Assembly: GCF_026339995.1 (NCBI RefSeq)
Contig: NZ_JAPEPT010000003.1
Coordinates: forward strand, 620,001-684,000
Source of the DNA: Streptomyces sp. NBC_01481
GTDB lineage: Bacteria; Actinomycetota; Actinomycetes; Streptomycetales; Streptomycetaceae
Reading direction: 5' to 3'
Length of the DNA: 64,000 nucleotides
Part shown: positions 33,609 through 42,301 of the stretch, in pieces
How positions within the stretch are numbered: the first letter of the stretch is position 1
How the letters are laid out: every line of letters starts with the position of its first letter
The notes under the pieces: generated by a model
What the model was told of the DNA's origin: nothing
The model's database searches: none
What the model saw: only the letters and a program-made list of their open reading frames with translations
Position numbers and translations under genes: made by a program

Positions 33609-34913
33609 TCAGCCGATCCCCTGGCGGTCGGGCAGGAGCGCGAACTCCCGCTCGGCCGCCTCGGGCACGGTCCGCTCCACCGCCTGAACCAGCAGCGCAC
33701 GATGCCTGATCAACGGTTCCTTCCGCTCCTCGGGCGCGATCAGCAGCAGATCGTCGATTCCGGCCAACAGCCGTCGGCTGACCTGTGGATTGCCCGCCGA
33801 GTGCAGCCGTACCTCGGCGAGAGCGAGATCCACGAGATCGGTCCACCCGGGCACGTCCTGCACCAGCCGCACCTCGCCCTTGCCGTCCCGGTGGTGCACC
33901 GCCCCGAGCGGTTTCTTCGCCACCACGGTCAGGAACTGCACGATCCGGTCCAGACACTGCACCGCGGTCGTCGGATCGTTCACGGCGGCGGACAGGGCGC
34001 GCAGCGCGATGTCCGACAACTGCCGCAGCCCGAACCCGAGATCCTGAGGAAAGGTCCGCTCGACCCCCACGGACACGGTGTAACTCAACGCTCGCCGCGA
34101 GAGCTCCGCCGTCCCGTGCACCGCCAGCATCGGCGTCCCCGGCACGACGAAGTCCCCGATCCGGGGGATCAGCCGCAGCACGACCCCCTGCCGCCTCGCG
34201 ATCCGTACGAGCCGCGCGACATTCACATCCCGCAGCACCCCGGCCCGCCCGTTGTACGGAACCCACGCACTCTCCACCGCGAGCGGTGCCGGTTCCCGCT
34301 CACCGCCCGGCTGTCTCACCACCGCGTGCATGGCCTCCCGGGCGATGCGGTCGACGACGGGCCCGACCTGCATCAGCCGCAGCATCGACGTCACGAAGGC
34401 GATGAAGAGCAGCACGCTCAGCCCGACCATCACCATGGTCAGCACGCCCTGCACGAACGGCACCGAGGTGACGAGGCGCGGATCGGTTTTGCTCTCGAAC
34501 GAAGTCAGCACCAGCAGCGACAGCAGAAACGTCGCCAGGAACACCGTGAAGGTGGCCTTGGTGATCCGGCTCCGTACGAAGATCCGCACCACGCGGGGAG
34601 TGAGCTGCCCGCTCGCCATCTGGACGGCCACCAGCGAGATGCTGAAGACGACGCCGATGAAGGTCATCATTGCCGAGCTGATCGTGGTGACGATCGTCTT
34701 GGCATCATTGGCGAGCTCGATGAGATCCTTGATGATCTCGTACTCCTGCTGGTCCTGCAGAGACGAGATGATCTCCGCATCCAGCTCCGCGGCCACACCC
34801 CACAGCACGAGGACGCAGACCAGCCCCGCGGTCGGCGCGAACCAGAAGGTGTCCCGCAGATGCTCGCGCAGTTGCGAGAGGACGCGGGGTCGTCGATAGC
34901 TGCGATCACTCAC
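33609..34913 (-). CDS. DUF2254 membrane protein
   Basis: A 434-residue protein with four N-terminal membrane segments (FWFAPTAGLVCVLVLWG; TIVTTISSAMMTFIGVVFSISLVAVQMAS; TFTVFLATFLLSLLVL; GVLTMVMVGLSVLLFIAFV) and a soluble C-terminal half with DFVVPGTPMLAVHG and DIALRALSAAVNDPTTAVQCLDRI. This is the standard DUF2254 layout. GTG 34913 (VSDRSYRRPRVL) is preferred; the upstream extension in the same frame is not conserved-looking. The biological role is unknown. The gene converges on the aldehyde dehydrogenase gene with only 28 bases between stops. Confidence 0.88.
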   Translation of the reverse strand: MSDRSYRRPRVLSQLREHLRDTFWFAPTAGLVCVLVLWGVAAELDAEIISSLQDQQEYEIIKDLIELANDAKTIVTTISSAMMTFIGVVFSISLVAVQMASGQLTPRVVRIFVRSRITKATFTVFLATFLLSLLVLTSFESKTDPRLVTSVPFVQGVLTMVMVGLSVLLFIAFVTSMLRLMQVGPVVDRIAREAMHAVVRQPGGEREPAPLAVESAWVPYNGRAGVLRDVNVARLVRIARRQGVVLRLIPRIGDFVVPGTPMLAVHGTAELSRRALSYTVSVGVERTFPQDLGFGLRQLSDIALRALSAAVNDPTTAVQCLDRIVQFLTVVAKKPLGAVHHRDGKGEVRLVQDVPGWTDLVDLALAEVRLHSAGNPQVSRRLLAGIDDLLLIAPEERKEPLIRHRALLVQAVERTVPEAAEREFALLPDRQGIG

Positions 34914-35098
34914 GCAGCCGACGGTAGCGTTACGGTGCGCAGGCGTACGGGTACACGCGGTAGCTGTGCCTGGTGGGTGCGGGAAACGGGCTCTCATCGA
35001 GCTTCCGGCACCCCGCTGACCACCGGATATATAGGTGAGGGGCGCTTCAAACCCCTGGTATTGTTGTCCCTGTCGCCGCGGGAGACCGCGGTCACCTT

Positions 35099-35186
35099 GT
35101 CCGGGTGGCGGAATGGCAGACGCGCTAGCTTGAGGTGCTAGTGCCCTTTATCGGGCGTGGGGGTTCAAGTCCCCCCTCGGACACCA
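35099..35186 (+). tRNA. tRNA-Leu (anticodon GAG)
   Basis: An 88-base type II tRNA with encoded CCA. The acceptor GTCCGGG pairs with CTCGGAC. The anticodon arm is CTAGC-TTGAGGT-GCTAG, giving GAG. A long variable arm (TGCCCTTTATCGGGCG) and T arm GGGGG-TTCAAGT-CCCCC complete a leucine tRNA. It reads CUC/CUU codons. A terminator hairpin follows 20 bases later. Confidence 0.95.
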
Positions 35187-35205
35187 TCAATGACAATACG
35201 GCGAT

Positions 35206-35235
35206 GAGGGCCGCGACCTTAGGGTTGCGGCCCTC
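35206..35235 (+). terminator. Terminator of tRNA-Leu
   Basis: GAGGGCCGCGACC (35206-35218) pairs with GGTTGCGGCCCTC (35223-35235) through 13 positions with one G-T, around a four-base loop. Confidence 0.75.
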
Positions 35236-35363
35236 GTTGCATGTTCCCTGCCGCAAGGGCAGCCAGGTCCGTGGCTGAGCGCATAGTCACTAATATGGAT
35301 GGCCAGTGTGTGGTCACGGGAGTACGGGCTCTGCGGTTCGGGGCCTGTGGTGGAGGAGACAGG

Positions 35364-36059
35364 ATGTCGGTCGCGGAGCGCTCCGGTTTGTCCCATGCGG
35401 AAGAGGCGCGTGATGCCCGGCTCGAGGACGAGTCGCCGACGCTGTGGGGGCAGGGGTTCAGTGAGGTGGGCCAGAGCATGCTCACCTCAGCGGTGCGATG
35501 CTTCGCGGCGAAGGGCTTCCAGGCCACCAGGACGAGGGACATCACGGCGGGCGCCAAGTTGAGCCCAGCCTCGCTGTACGTCCATTTCGCCTCGAAGGAG
35601 GACGTGCTGTTCACGATCTCCCGGTTCGGACACGAGCGGGCCCTCGCGGCACTGCAGGGCCCCGAGGACCCTGACGCGGCGGCGCATCTCCGGTCGGTCT
35701 TCTCGCGATTCGTGGCCTGGCACGCCCGCCACCATGTGGCCGGCCGGGTCAACCAGTACGAGATGTTCTCCCTCACCCCGGAGCACTACGAGGAGGTGCT
35801 CGGCATCCGTCAGCAGACCACCGAAGTGTTCCGGAAGGCAGTCCTTCGGGGTATCGCGGACGGTTCCTTCGTGAAGGTCGACGTGAACCGGGTCGTGCGG
35901 GCCATGCTGTCCCTGGCGGTCGACCTCGTCCGCTGGTACCGGCTCGACGGTCCGGACTCGCCCGAGCAACTTGGTGAGTTCTACGCCGAGTTGGCCCTCG
36001 GCATGGTGACAAACCCCGCCATCGCGAAAGCTTCTGGCGAGTCTCGCTGGACCGGCTGA
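35364..36059 (+). CDS. TetR/AcrR-family transcriptional regulator
   Basis: A 231-residue repressor with a long N-terminal tail of about 35 residues, then the TetR helix-turn-helix: LTSAVRCFAAKGFQATRTRDITAGAKLSPASLYVHFASKEDVLF. The C-terminal ligand domain contains HARHHVAGRVNQYEMFSLTPEHYEEVL, of the TetR_C type found in KstR/FadR-like lipid regulators. TGGAGGAGACAG precedes ATG 35364. A thiolase remnant lies immediately downstream, suggesting that a lipid-degradation gene once followed. Confidence 0.88.
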   Translation: MSVAERSGLSHAEEARDARLEDESPTLWGQGFSEVGQSMLTSAVRCFAAKGFQATRTRDITAGAKLSPASLYVHFASKEDVLFTISRFGHERALAALQGPEDPDAAAHLRSVFSRFVAWHARHHVAGRVNQYEMFSLTPEHYEEVLGIRQQTTEVFRKAVLRGIADGSFVKVDVNRVVRAMLSLAVDLVRWYRLDGPDSPEQLGEFYAELALGMVTNPAIAKASGESRWTG

Positions 36060-36067
36060 TCCACGAG

Positions 36068-36209
36068 GGACCGGTCGGCGCCGAAGCTGCGCTGCCGTGA
36101 CCGGCTCGGCATCGACCCCGACGGGCTCAACGTCAACGGTGGAAGCATCGCCGTCGGCCACCCCACGGGCGACGGCGCCGTGGGGCGCACCGTCCAGTAC
36201 CGCGCATGA
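36068..36209 (+). pseudogene. Acetyl-CoA acyltransferase (thiolase) C-terminal remnant
   Basis: The frame reads DRLGIDPDGLNVNGGSIAVG then HPTGDGAVGRTVQYRA and a stop. This is the conserved NxNGGxIAxGHPxG region of thiolases with the active-site His. Only about 45 codons remain and the downstream Cys motif is missing, so it is a truncated piece. Confidence 0.7.
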
Positions 36210-36213
36210 CGAC

Positions 36214-36245
36214 GATTGCCCGTCAGCCGGGGCTGACGGGCAATC
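36214..36245. terminator. Perfect 15-bp hairpin terminator
   Basis: GATTGCCCGTCAGCC (36214-36228) and GGCTGACGGGCAATC (36231-36245) with a two-base spacer. It lies between the thiolase remnant and the convergent DUF805 gene. Confidence 0.75.
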
Positions 36246-36304
36246 GGGCGGACGGTGAGTCCACCGGTCGGCAGGGAGCGGTCCCGCCGGTCGGGGTGTC
36301 AGCG

Positions 36305-36658
36305 TCAGAAGGCCGCGACGGCCTTCGGGTCCGGGCCGTGCGCGTTGTCGTGCGACTTGCCCTCGGTGGCCAGGAAGACCACCAGGGTGATGAAGCCCAC
36401 CAGCGGGACCAGCCCGAAGAGGACCCACCAGCCCGAGCGGTCCGTGTCGTGCAGTCGGCGGATCGTGACGCCGAGGCTCGGGAGGAACACGCCGACCACG
36501 TAGATCAGCTGGAGGAAGCTGGTGCCCAGCACCCGGTCGAGGACCATCAGCACGAGGCTGATGACGGCGCTGAAAAGGGTGAACATCCAGAATTCCTGCC
36601 GGCGCGCACGCCCGCTGAATACCGCATATTTCTTGAGTACGTCCACGTACCAGTTCAC
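36305..36658 (-). CDS. DUF805 membrane protein
   Basis: A 117-residue small membrane protein: VNWYVDVLKKYAVFSGRARRQEFWMFTLF, then three or four hydrophobic segments and the signature TIRRLHDTDRSGWW between them. The length and motif are standard for DUF805. GTG 36658 is preceded by GGGGGGA. The function of the family is unknown. Confidence 0.9.
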   Translation of the reverse strand: MNWYVDVLKKYAVFSGRARRQEFWMFTLFSAVISLVLMVLDRVLGTSFLQLIYVVGVFLPSLGVTIRRLHDTDRSGWWVLFGLVPLVGFITLVVFLATEGKSHDNAHGPDPKAVAAF

Positions 36659-36880
36659 TGCGTCCCCCCAAAGGACCGCGATGGGGCCTGTCCTCTTGGA
36701 GCAAGCCGGTGCGCAGAAGGTAGTGGCTTGAAGTGAGCGGGTCAAACCGTTACCTGTGACGATTGATCAGCGGCGTGAGCGGCGGTTCCTTCGGTTCCGG
36801 TGAGCCGACCTGCAGCGCATGATGCTGACTGGTTCCGTTCGCTCCGGAACTCAGGTCGCTCAACTGACGCCACACCCGCC

Positions 36881-38710
36881 TCAGCGCATGTACAGCGCGT
36901 CGATGTCCGCCGCGTACGCCCCTGTAATCGCTCGTCGCTTGAGCTTCAGTGTCGGCGTCATCAGGCCGTCGTCCTGACTGAACTCGTTCGGTAGGATCCG
37001 GAACGCCCGGATGGATTCCGCCCTCGAGACCCGGGTGTTCGCCCGCGAGATCGCCCGCTGGATCTGGGCCCGGAGCTCCTCGTCGTCCGTCATCGCGGAG
37101 ACGTCCGCCGGCTGCTTGCCCTTGAGGCTCTGCCAGTGCGCCAGCGCCTCCGGGTCCACCGTGATCAGGGCCGCGATGTAGGGCTGGTCGTCGCCCACGA
37201 CCAGGCACTGCGAGATCAGTGGGTGGTGGCGCAGCTGTTCCTCCAGGGGGAGGGGGGCCACGCTCTTGCCGCCGCTGGTGATGATGATGTCCTTCTTGCG
37301 GCCCGTGATGACGAGGTAGCCCTCGTCGTCGAGATGGCCCATGTCGCCGGTGGCGAACCAGCCGTCGCGCAGGACCGCCTCGGTGGCCTTGGGGTTGTTG
37401 AGGTATCCGGCGAAGACCGTGTCGCCGCGGACCCATACCTCACCGTCGTCCGCGATGTGTACCGCGGAGCCGGGGATCGGGCGGCCCACGGTGCCGAAAC
37501 GGACCGCTCCCGGGGGCTGGGCCGTGATCGCGCCGGAGGTTTCGGTGAGGCCGTAGCCGTCGTAGACCGTGATACCCGTGCCCGCGAAGAAGAGCCCCAG
37601 TTCCCTGCGGAGCGTGGAGCCGCCGGAGACCGCGTTGCGCACCTGGCCGCCCAGGACGGCGCGCAGTTTGCCGTACACCAGGCGGTCGTACACCGAGTGC
37701 AGGACCTTCAGCGACGGGCTCGGGCCGTGGCCCGAGCCGGTGGCGTGGCGTTCCACGGCTTCGGCGTAGCGCACCGCGACGGCGGCGGCCTTGTCGAAGA
37801 GGCTGACGTTGCCCGCGTCCTCGGCGGCGCGGCGGGCCTTGTGGAAGATCTTCTCGAAGATGTACGGGACGGCGAACAGGAACGTCGGCCGGAAGGTGGC
37901 CAGGGCCGGGAGCAGCGTCTCGGGTGTCAGATCGGGCTGGTGGCCGAGCCGGATGCCGCCGCGCAGACAGCAGACGACGACCGCCAGCCCGTAAATGTGC
38001 GCGACGGGAAGGAAGTTGAGGATCGACGGCTGCACGCCGGGCTCGGCGAGGATCCCGCCCCAGCCTTCGAGGAGGATGTCGCACTCCGCGGCCAGATTGG
38101 CGTGCGTGATGAGGCAGCCCTTGGGAGTGGCGGTGGTGCCGGAGGTGTAGCTGATCGCGGCGACCTGGTCGGACATCACGGCAGCGCGGTGACGGTGAAT
38201 CAATTCGTCGTCCACATCGATGCCCTGGTCCATCAGGGACTCCACACAGCCCAGGTCCATCTGCCAGATCGCGAACAGCGGCGTCTCGGTGTCAGTGGCC
38301 GCCGCCACGGTCATCGCATGGTTCTCGTGCTCGACGACGATGGCCCGGACCTGGGCGTCGTACAGGATCCAGCGCACCTGCTCGATGGACGACGTGGGGT
38401 AGACGGGAATGATCTCGACGCCGATGGACCACAGTGCGTACGCCAGAACCGTCCACTCGTAGCGGGTACGGGACATGAGCGCGACCCGGTCGCCGAAGCG
38501 GATGCCGTTGGCCAGGAATCCCTTGGCCACGGCCATCACGTCGTCGCGGAACTGCTGCGCGCTGACCGGTTCCCAGGTCTCCGGCCGCATGTCGGTCAGT
38601 CGGGAGAGCTGCACCAGGGAGGGGTCGCGCTCGGCGGTCTTGTACACCGAGTCGGCGAGGCCGCCTGACCGAAGCCGTTCGGTACGGAGGGGAGGACCGT
38701 TTCCTTGCAT
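36881..38710 (-). CDS. Long-chain fatty-acid-CoA ligase (AMP-forming)
   Basis: A 609-residue adenylate-forming enzyme that activates fatty acids to acyl-CoA. Motifs in order are ISYTSGTTATPKGCLITH (P-loop A3), LPVAHIYGLA, VYDGYGLTETSG (A5), GWFATGDMG (A7), GRKKDIIITSGGKSVAPLPLE (A8) and, near the end, TPTLKLKRRAI with the catalytic lysine. GAAGGGAAGGG lies eight bases before ATG 38710. The length and motif spacing match bacterial FadD15-type ligases. Transcribed alone; substrate chain length not deducible. Confidence 0.92.
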   Translation of the reverse strand: MQGNGPPLRTERLRSGGLADSVYKTAERDPSLVQLSRLTDMRPETWEPVSAQQFRDDVMAVAKGFLANGIRFGDRVALMSRTRYEWTVLAYALWSIGVEIIPVYPTSSIEQVRWILYDAQVRAIVVEHENHAMTVAAATDTETPLFAIWQMDLGCVESLMDQGIDVDDELIHRHRAAVMSDQVAAISYTSGTTATPKGCLITHANLAAECDILLEGWGGILAEPGVQPSILNFLPVAHIYGLAVVVCCLRGGIRLGHQPDLTPETLLPALATFRPTFLFAVPYIFEKIFHKARRAAEDAGNVSLFDKAAAVAVRYAEAVERHATGSGHGPSPSLKVLHSVYDRLVYGKLRAVLGGQVRNAVSGGSTLRRELGLFFAGTGITVYDGYGLTETSGAITAQPPGAVRFGTVGRPIPGSAVHIADDGEVWVRGDTVFAGYLNNPKATEAVLRDGWFATGDMGHLDDEGYLVITGRKKDIIITSGGKSVAPLPLEEQLRHHPLISQCLVVGDDQPYIAALITVDPEALAHWQSLKGKQPADVSAMTDDEELRAQIQRAISRANTRVSRAESIRAFRILPNEFSQDDGLMTPTLKLKRRAITGAYAADIDALYMR

Positions 38711-38902
38711 ATCGCCCTTCCCTTCCCCGTGTTGGGGCGCCGCGCTGTGCAACATAGGGAGCGAAAGGTACATGCAGGGAGTAGTTGCTGCCTAGCTTTC
38801 GGACACATCAGCAGGTGGCGCTCTGCACCAGCGCCTTGCGTGGGCGGCTGCCCGTACGCAGGCGTGCTGTACGACCTCACCCTCTGGACGGTACGAGTAA
38901 CC

Positions 38903-38937
38903 CAACGTGAACATGGGGTCGTTGTACAGGTGCAACG
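38903..38937. promoter_or_regulatory. CAACG/CGTTG inverted repeats upstream of the HTH gene
   Basis: CAACG (38903), CGTTG (38920) and CAACG (38933) make two overlapping inverted pairs 35-65 bases before the regulator start. They may be an operator for the regulator itself; weak evidence. Confidence 0.25.
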
Positions 38938-38970
38938 AGTGCGACAAGCGCGACAAGGGGGTCGCCACCC

Positions 38971-39792
38971 ATGGCGAACAGCAGTGCACCCGAACAGTCC
39001 GACAGCCTCAAGGCGTTCGGAGCCGTCCTCAAGGTCTTCCGTGAACGGGCCTCGCTCACGCAGGAGCAGCTTGCGCCGCTGGTCTGCTATTCGCATGCGT
39101 GCGTTGCCTCGATCGAGCAGGGGCGGCGCATGCCGCCCGGTGATTTCGTCGAGCGGGCGGAGGAGGCACTGGACTCGTTCGGCGTGCTGCGGGCGGTGGC
39201 CCAACATGTGTCGCGGCGGCCGGGTCTGGCCGCGTGGTTCCGGCTGTGGGCCCAGTTGGAGTCCGCGGCCGTCAGCCTCTGCACATACGAATGCCGGGTG
39301 ATGCCCGGTCTGTTGCAGACCGAGGCGTACGCGCGTGCCGTGATGCTCAACGTCCCACCGCCGCCCACCGAGGCGGAGGTCGTGGAGCGGATCGCCGCGC
39401 GCATGGAGCGGCAGGAGCTGTTGACCCGTACGCCACCGATCGCGTTCAGCTTCATCGTCGAGGAGTCGGTGCTGCTGCGGCACACCGGCGGTGAGGGTGT
39501 CACACGGGAACTCCTCGACCACCTCATCGCCTGCGCCGAGTTGTGGAATGTCGAGCTGCAGATCATGCCGCTGCGGCAGCCGTATCACGCTGGTACGGAC
39601 GGCCCGATGCAGCTCCTGGAGACGCCCGACAACAAGTGGCTGGGCTACTCGGAGGGCCAGCAGACCGGACAGCTGAACTCTGGCCCGAAAGACGTCAGCC
39701 TGATGCAGATGCGCTATGCCAAGATGCGCTCACAGGCCCTGTCCCCAGCGGACTCGGCGGAGCTGTTGCAGCGGATGCGAGGAGCGCGATGA
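38971..39792 (+). CDS. Helix-turn-helix regulator with DUF5753 domain
   Basis: A 273-residue Streptomyces-type regulator. An N-terminal XRE-like helix-turn-helix (FGAVLKVFRERASLTQEQLAPLVCYSHACVASIEQGRRMPP) is followed by the DUF5753 domain (CRVMPGLLQTEAYARAVM, FIVEESVLLRHTGG, LQIMPLRQPYHAGTDGPMQLLE). AAGGGGG lies 11 bases upstream. It overlaps the DUF397 gene in ATGA. Such pairs (AbaA/WhiJ type) influence development and antibiotic production. Confidence 0.92.
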   Translation: MANSSAPEQSDSLKAFGAVLKVFRERASLTQEQLAPLVCYSHACVASIEQGRRMPPGDFVERAEEALDSFGVLRAVAQHVSRRPGLAAWFRLWAQLESAAVSLCTYECRVMPGLLQTEAYARAVMLNVPPPPTEAEVVERIAARMERQELLTRTPPIAFSFIVEESVLLRHTGGEGVTRELLDHLIACAELWNVELQIMPLRQPYHAGTDGPMQLLETPDNKWLGYSEGQQTGQLNSGPKDVSLMQMRYAKMRSQALSPADSAELLQRMRGAR

Positions 39793-39974
39793 GCACCAAC
39801 GACAAGCTGGACTGGTTCAAGAGCAGCTACAGCGGTTCCCAGGGTGACAGCTGCGTAGAGGTCGCGTGCCGACCGGACGCCGTCCACGTCCGTGACTCCA
39901 AGGAGAAGGACGGGCCGCGGTTCGCGGTTTCTCAGGCTGCGTGGGTCGCATTCATCGAGTTCGCCGGAGTCTGA
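39789..39974 (+). CDS. DUF397 small protein
   Basis: A 61-residue protein: LDWFKSSYSGSQGDSCVEVA, then VHVRDSKEKDGPRFAVSQAAWVAFIEF. This is the complete DUF397 domain. It is coupled to the HTH gene by an ATGA overlap and is probably its antagonist or partner. Its 3' end overlaps the convergent CDP-alcohol phosphotransferase gene by 43 bases. Confidence 0.93.
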   Translation: MSTNDKLDWFKSSYSGSQGDSCVEVACRPDAVHVRDSKEKDGPRFAVSQAAWVAFIEFAGV

Positions 39975-40753
39975 AGCGCCTGCGGGCGGTTGGAGGCGGG
40001 GGACAGGTCGGGCGACCGGCTGACGTCCGTAGCCGCCTCCCCGTCCCGCACCTGCCACAGCCACCTGATGTCCCGTCCGAAGGACCACACCAGCAACATC
40101 AGTGCCACAAGTACCGCCGCGAAGGCAGGCAGGACCGGCAGGATCCCCGCGCCCACCACCAGCAGCACGATCCCCTGCAGCGCCGCCACCGTCTTGCGGG
40201 CCGTGCTCGGCGGCAGGGTTCCGTTGAGCCACGGCAGGACCCGCGCCACCGCGACGAACGCGTAGCGCATGGTGCCGATCAGGAGCACCCAGGGGCCCAG
40301 GGACATGGCGACGTAGATGCTGAGCACCAGGATGAGGAACGCGTCGACCTCCATGTCGAAGCGTGCCCCCAGCGGGGACGACGTGCCGGTGTGCCGGGCG
40401 ACCTTGCCGTCGACCGCGTCGAGGATCAGGGCGACCGTGGTGAGGGCGACCAGGACCGTGACCGGGGGCGGGCTTTCGAAGGAGTCCGCGACCAGCGCTG
40501 TCACGCCGCCGACGAGCGTCGCGCGGGCCAGGGTCACACGATTGGCCGGTCCGAAGGACTCGAGCCAGGAGCGGCGCAGGGCGCGGGTCAGGGCCGCCCA
40601 GGTGGCGACCCCGAAGGCCAGGCCCGTCAGCCAGCCCGCGGGCCCCAGGCCGATCACCATGCCGAGCAGACCCAGCAGGGCGAGCTGTGCGCCCGCTCCC
40701 ACAGCCGTCTCGTGCCGCAGCGGCCTCATGTCGTACGCGTTGTTCAAGGCCAC
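39932..40753 (-). CDS. CDP-alcohol phosphatidyltransferase family membrane protein
   Basis: A 273-residue integral membrane enzyme that joins a CDP-activated lipid or group to an alcohol. The family motif is complete: LDAVDGKVAR then GARFDMEVD, matching DxxDGxxAR(x8)GxxxDxxxD. About six membrane segments follow or surround it. GTG 40753 (VALNNAYDMRPLRHE) is preceded by GGAGG. It is divergent from the Zn-type dehydrogenase that opens the pyrimidine-nucleotide cluster, so it probably belongs to it. Confidence 0.9.
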   Translation of the reverse strand: MALNNAYDMRPLRHETAVGAGAQLALLGLLGMVIGLGPAGWLTGLAFGVATWAALTRALRRSWLESFGPANRVTLARATLVGGVTALVADSFESPPPVTVLVALTTVALILDAVDGKVARHTGTSSPLGARFDMEVDAFLILVLSIYVAMSLGPWVLLIGTMRYAFVAVARVLPWLNGTLPPSTARKTVAALQGIVLLVVGAGILPVLPAFAAVLVALMLLVWSFGRDIRWLWQVRDGEAATDVSRSPDLSPASNRPQALQTPANSMNATHAA

Positions 40754-40861
40754 CGTGCGCAACCTCCGGGTGAGTGACAGAGTCGATCATTCCCGCGTAC
40801 CGTGGCCGCGGCTTCAGTGACCAGTACGTTAATCACCGCGCGATCGTTCAGGAGGACGCCG

Positions 40862-41839
40862 ATGCAGCGCGTCGCCCGTGCCTTCTGGCTCCGCTCTCCC
40901 GGCCACGGCGAGGTCCGGGAGGTCGCCCTTCCGGACCCCGCCGCCGGCGAAGTGCTGGTGCGCACGCTCTTTTCCGGCGTGAGTCGCGGCACCGAGACCC
41001 TTGTCTTCCGCGGGGGTGTGCCGGAGAGCCAGTACGGCGTGATGCGCGCGCCGTTCCAGGAAGGCGACTTCCCCGGGCCAGTCAAGTACGGCTATCTCAA
41101 CGTGGGTCTTGTGGAGGAGGGGCCGCGGGAGTTGGTAGGCCGTACGGTCTTCAGCCTCTATCCGCACCAGACGCGGTTCGTGGTCCCCGCCGGTGCCGTC
41201 ACTCCAGTGCCGGACAGCGTCCCCGCCTCCCGGGCGGTGCTGGCCGGGACGGTGGAGACGGCGGTGAACGCCGTGTGGGACGCGGCACCGATGCTCGGCG
41301 ACCGCATCGCAGTCGTGGGCGCGGGCATGGTCGGCGCGAGTGTCGCCGCCGTACTCGCGCGGTTCCCCGCCGTCCGCGTCCAGCTCGTCGACGCCAATCC
41401 CGCGCGGGCGGACATCGCCAGGGCGCTCGGCGTCGACTTCGCGCTCCCCGAGGAGGCCGCAGGCGACTGCGATCTCGTAGTCCACGCCAGTGCCACCGAG
41501 GAAGGACTGGCGCGCTCACTGGAACTCCTCGCTCCGGAGGGCACGGTCCTCGAACTGAGCTGGTACGGAGACCGGCGCATCAGCCTGCCGCTGGGGGAGG
41601 CCTTCCACTCCCGCCGCCTCGTTGTACGCAGCAGCCAGGTCGGCACGGTGTCCCCGGCCAGGGGTTCGCGCCGGACCTTCGACGACCGGCTCGTTCTCGC
41701 GCTCGATCTGCTCGCCGATCCCGCCTTCGATGCGCTGATCACTGCGGAGTGTGCTTTCGACGAGTTGCCGGATGTGCTGCCGAGGCTTGCTTCGGGCGAT
41801 CTTCCGGGGTTGTGTCTGCGCGTACGGTACGACCGCTGA
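40862..41839 (+). CDS. Zinc-type medium-chain dehydrogenase
   Basis: A 325-residue MDR-family oxidoreductase. The N-terminal GroES-like part has LVRTLFSGVSRGTETLVFRG. The Rossmann part has RIAVVGAGMVGASVAAVLARF. The usual structural-zinc cysteines and the GHE zinc motif are absent, so it may be a zinc-independent member. AGGAGG lies six bases before ATG 40862. First gene of five tightly spaced genes that include a PTPS-like, a glycosyltransferase and a methyltransferase gene. It likely reduces or oxidises an intermediate of that pathway. Confidence 0.85.
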   Translation: MQRVARAFWLRSPGHGEVREVALPDPAAGEVLVRTLFSGVSRGTETLVFRGGVPESQYGVMRAPFQEGDFPGPVKYGYLNVGLVEEGPRELVGRTVFSLYPHQTRFVVPAGAVTPVPDSVPASRAVLAGTVETAVNAVWDAAPMLGDRIAVVGAGMVGASVAAVLARFPAVRVQLVDANPARADIARALGVDFALPEEAAGDCDLVVHASATEEGLARSLELLAPEGTVLELSWYGDRRISLPLGEAFHSRRLVVRSSQVGTVSPARGSRRTFDDRLVLALDLLADPAFDALITAECAFDELPDVLPRLASGDLPGLCLRVRYDR

Positions 41840-41902
41840 ACAGGGCGGACCGTTCGGCCGTACTACAGGTCAGATGTGCCACCGCACCTGGAGGGTCGTC
41901 CT

Positions 41903-42301
41903 TTGTTCAGCATCACCGTCCGTGATCACATCATGATTGCTCACAGCTTCAGCGGGGAGGTTTTCGGACCCGCGCAGCGCCTGCACGGAGCTACGTTCCT
42001 CGTGGACGCCACCTTCCGCCGCCCCGAACTGGACGCGGACAACATCGTCGTCGACATCGGCCTGGCCACCCAGGAACTCGGCACCGTCGTGGGCGAGCTG
42101 AACTACCGCAATCTCGACGACGACCCCGACTTCGCCGGCATCAACACCAGTACGGAATTCCTGGCCAAGGTCATCGCCGACCGCCTCGCGGACCGGGTGC
42201 ACGCGGGGGCCCTGGGCGAGGGCGCCCGCGGCCTGGCCGGGATCACGGTCACCCTGCATGAGTCGCATGTCGCCTGGGCGAGTTACGAGCGATCGCTATG
42301 A
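41903..42301 (+). CDS. 6-pyruvoyl-tetrahydropterin synthase/QueD-like protein with altered active site
   Basis: A 132-residue T-fold protein. TTG 41903 follows GGAGGG and gives [15 protein letters not shown], the expected first strand. The fold markers [15 protein letters not shown] and [13 protein letters not shown] (with Glu) are present. However the zinc/catalytic motif HGHxY reads LHGATF, the LDHxxLN catalytic His segment reads LNYRNLD, and no nucleophilic Cys precedes LHG. So the canonical PTPS mechanism is not possible; another reaction or a binding role is likely. It overlaps the glycosyltransferase gene by 4 bases. Confidence 0.85.
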   Translation: MFSITVRDHIMIAHSFSGEVFGPAQRLHGATFLVDATFRRPELDADNIVVDIGLATQELGTVVGELNYRNLDDDPDFAGINTSTEFLAKVIADRLADRVHAGALGEGARGLAGITVTLHESHVAWASYERSL

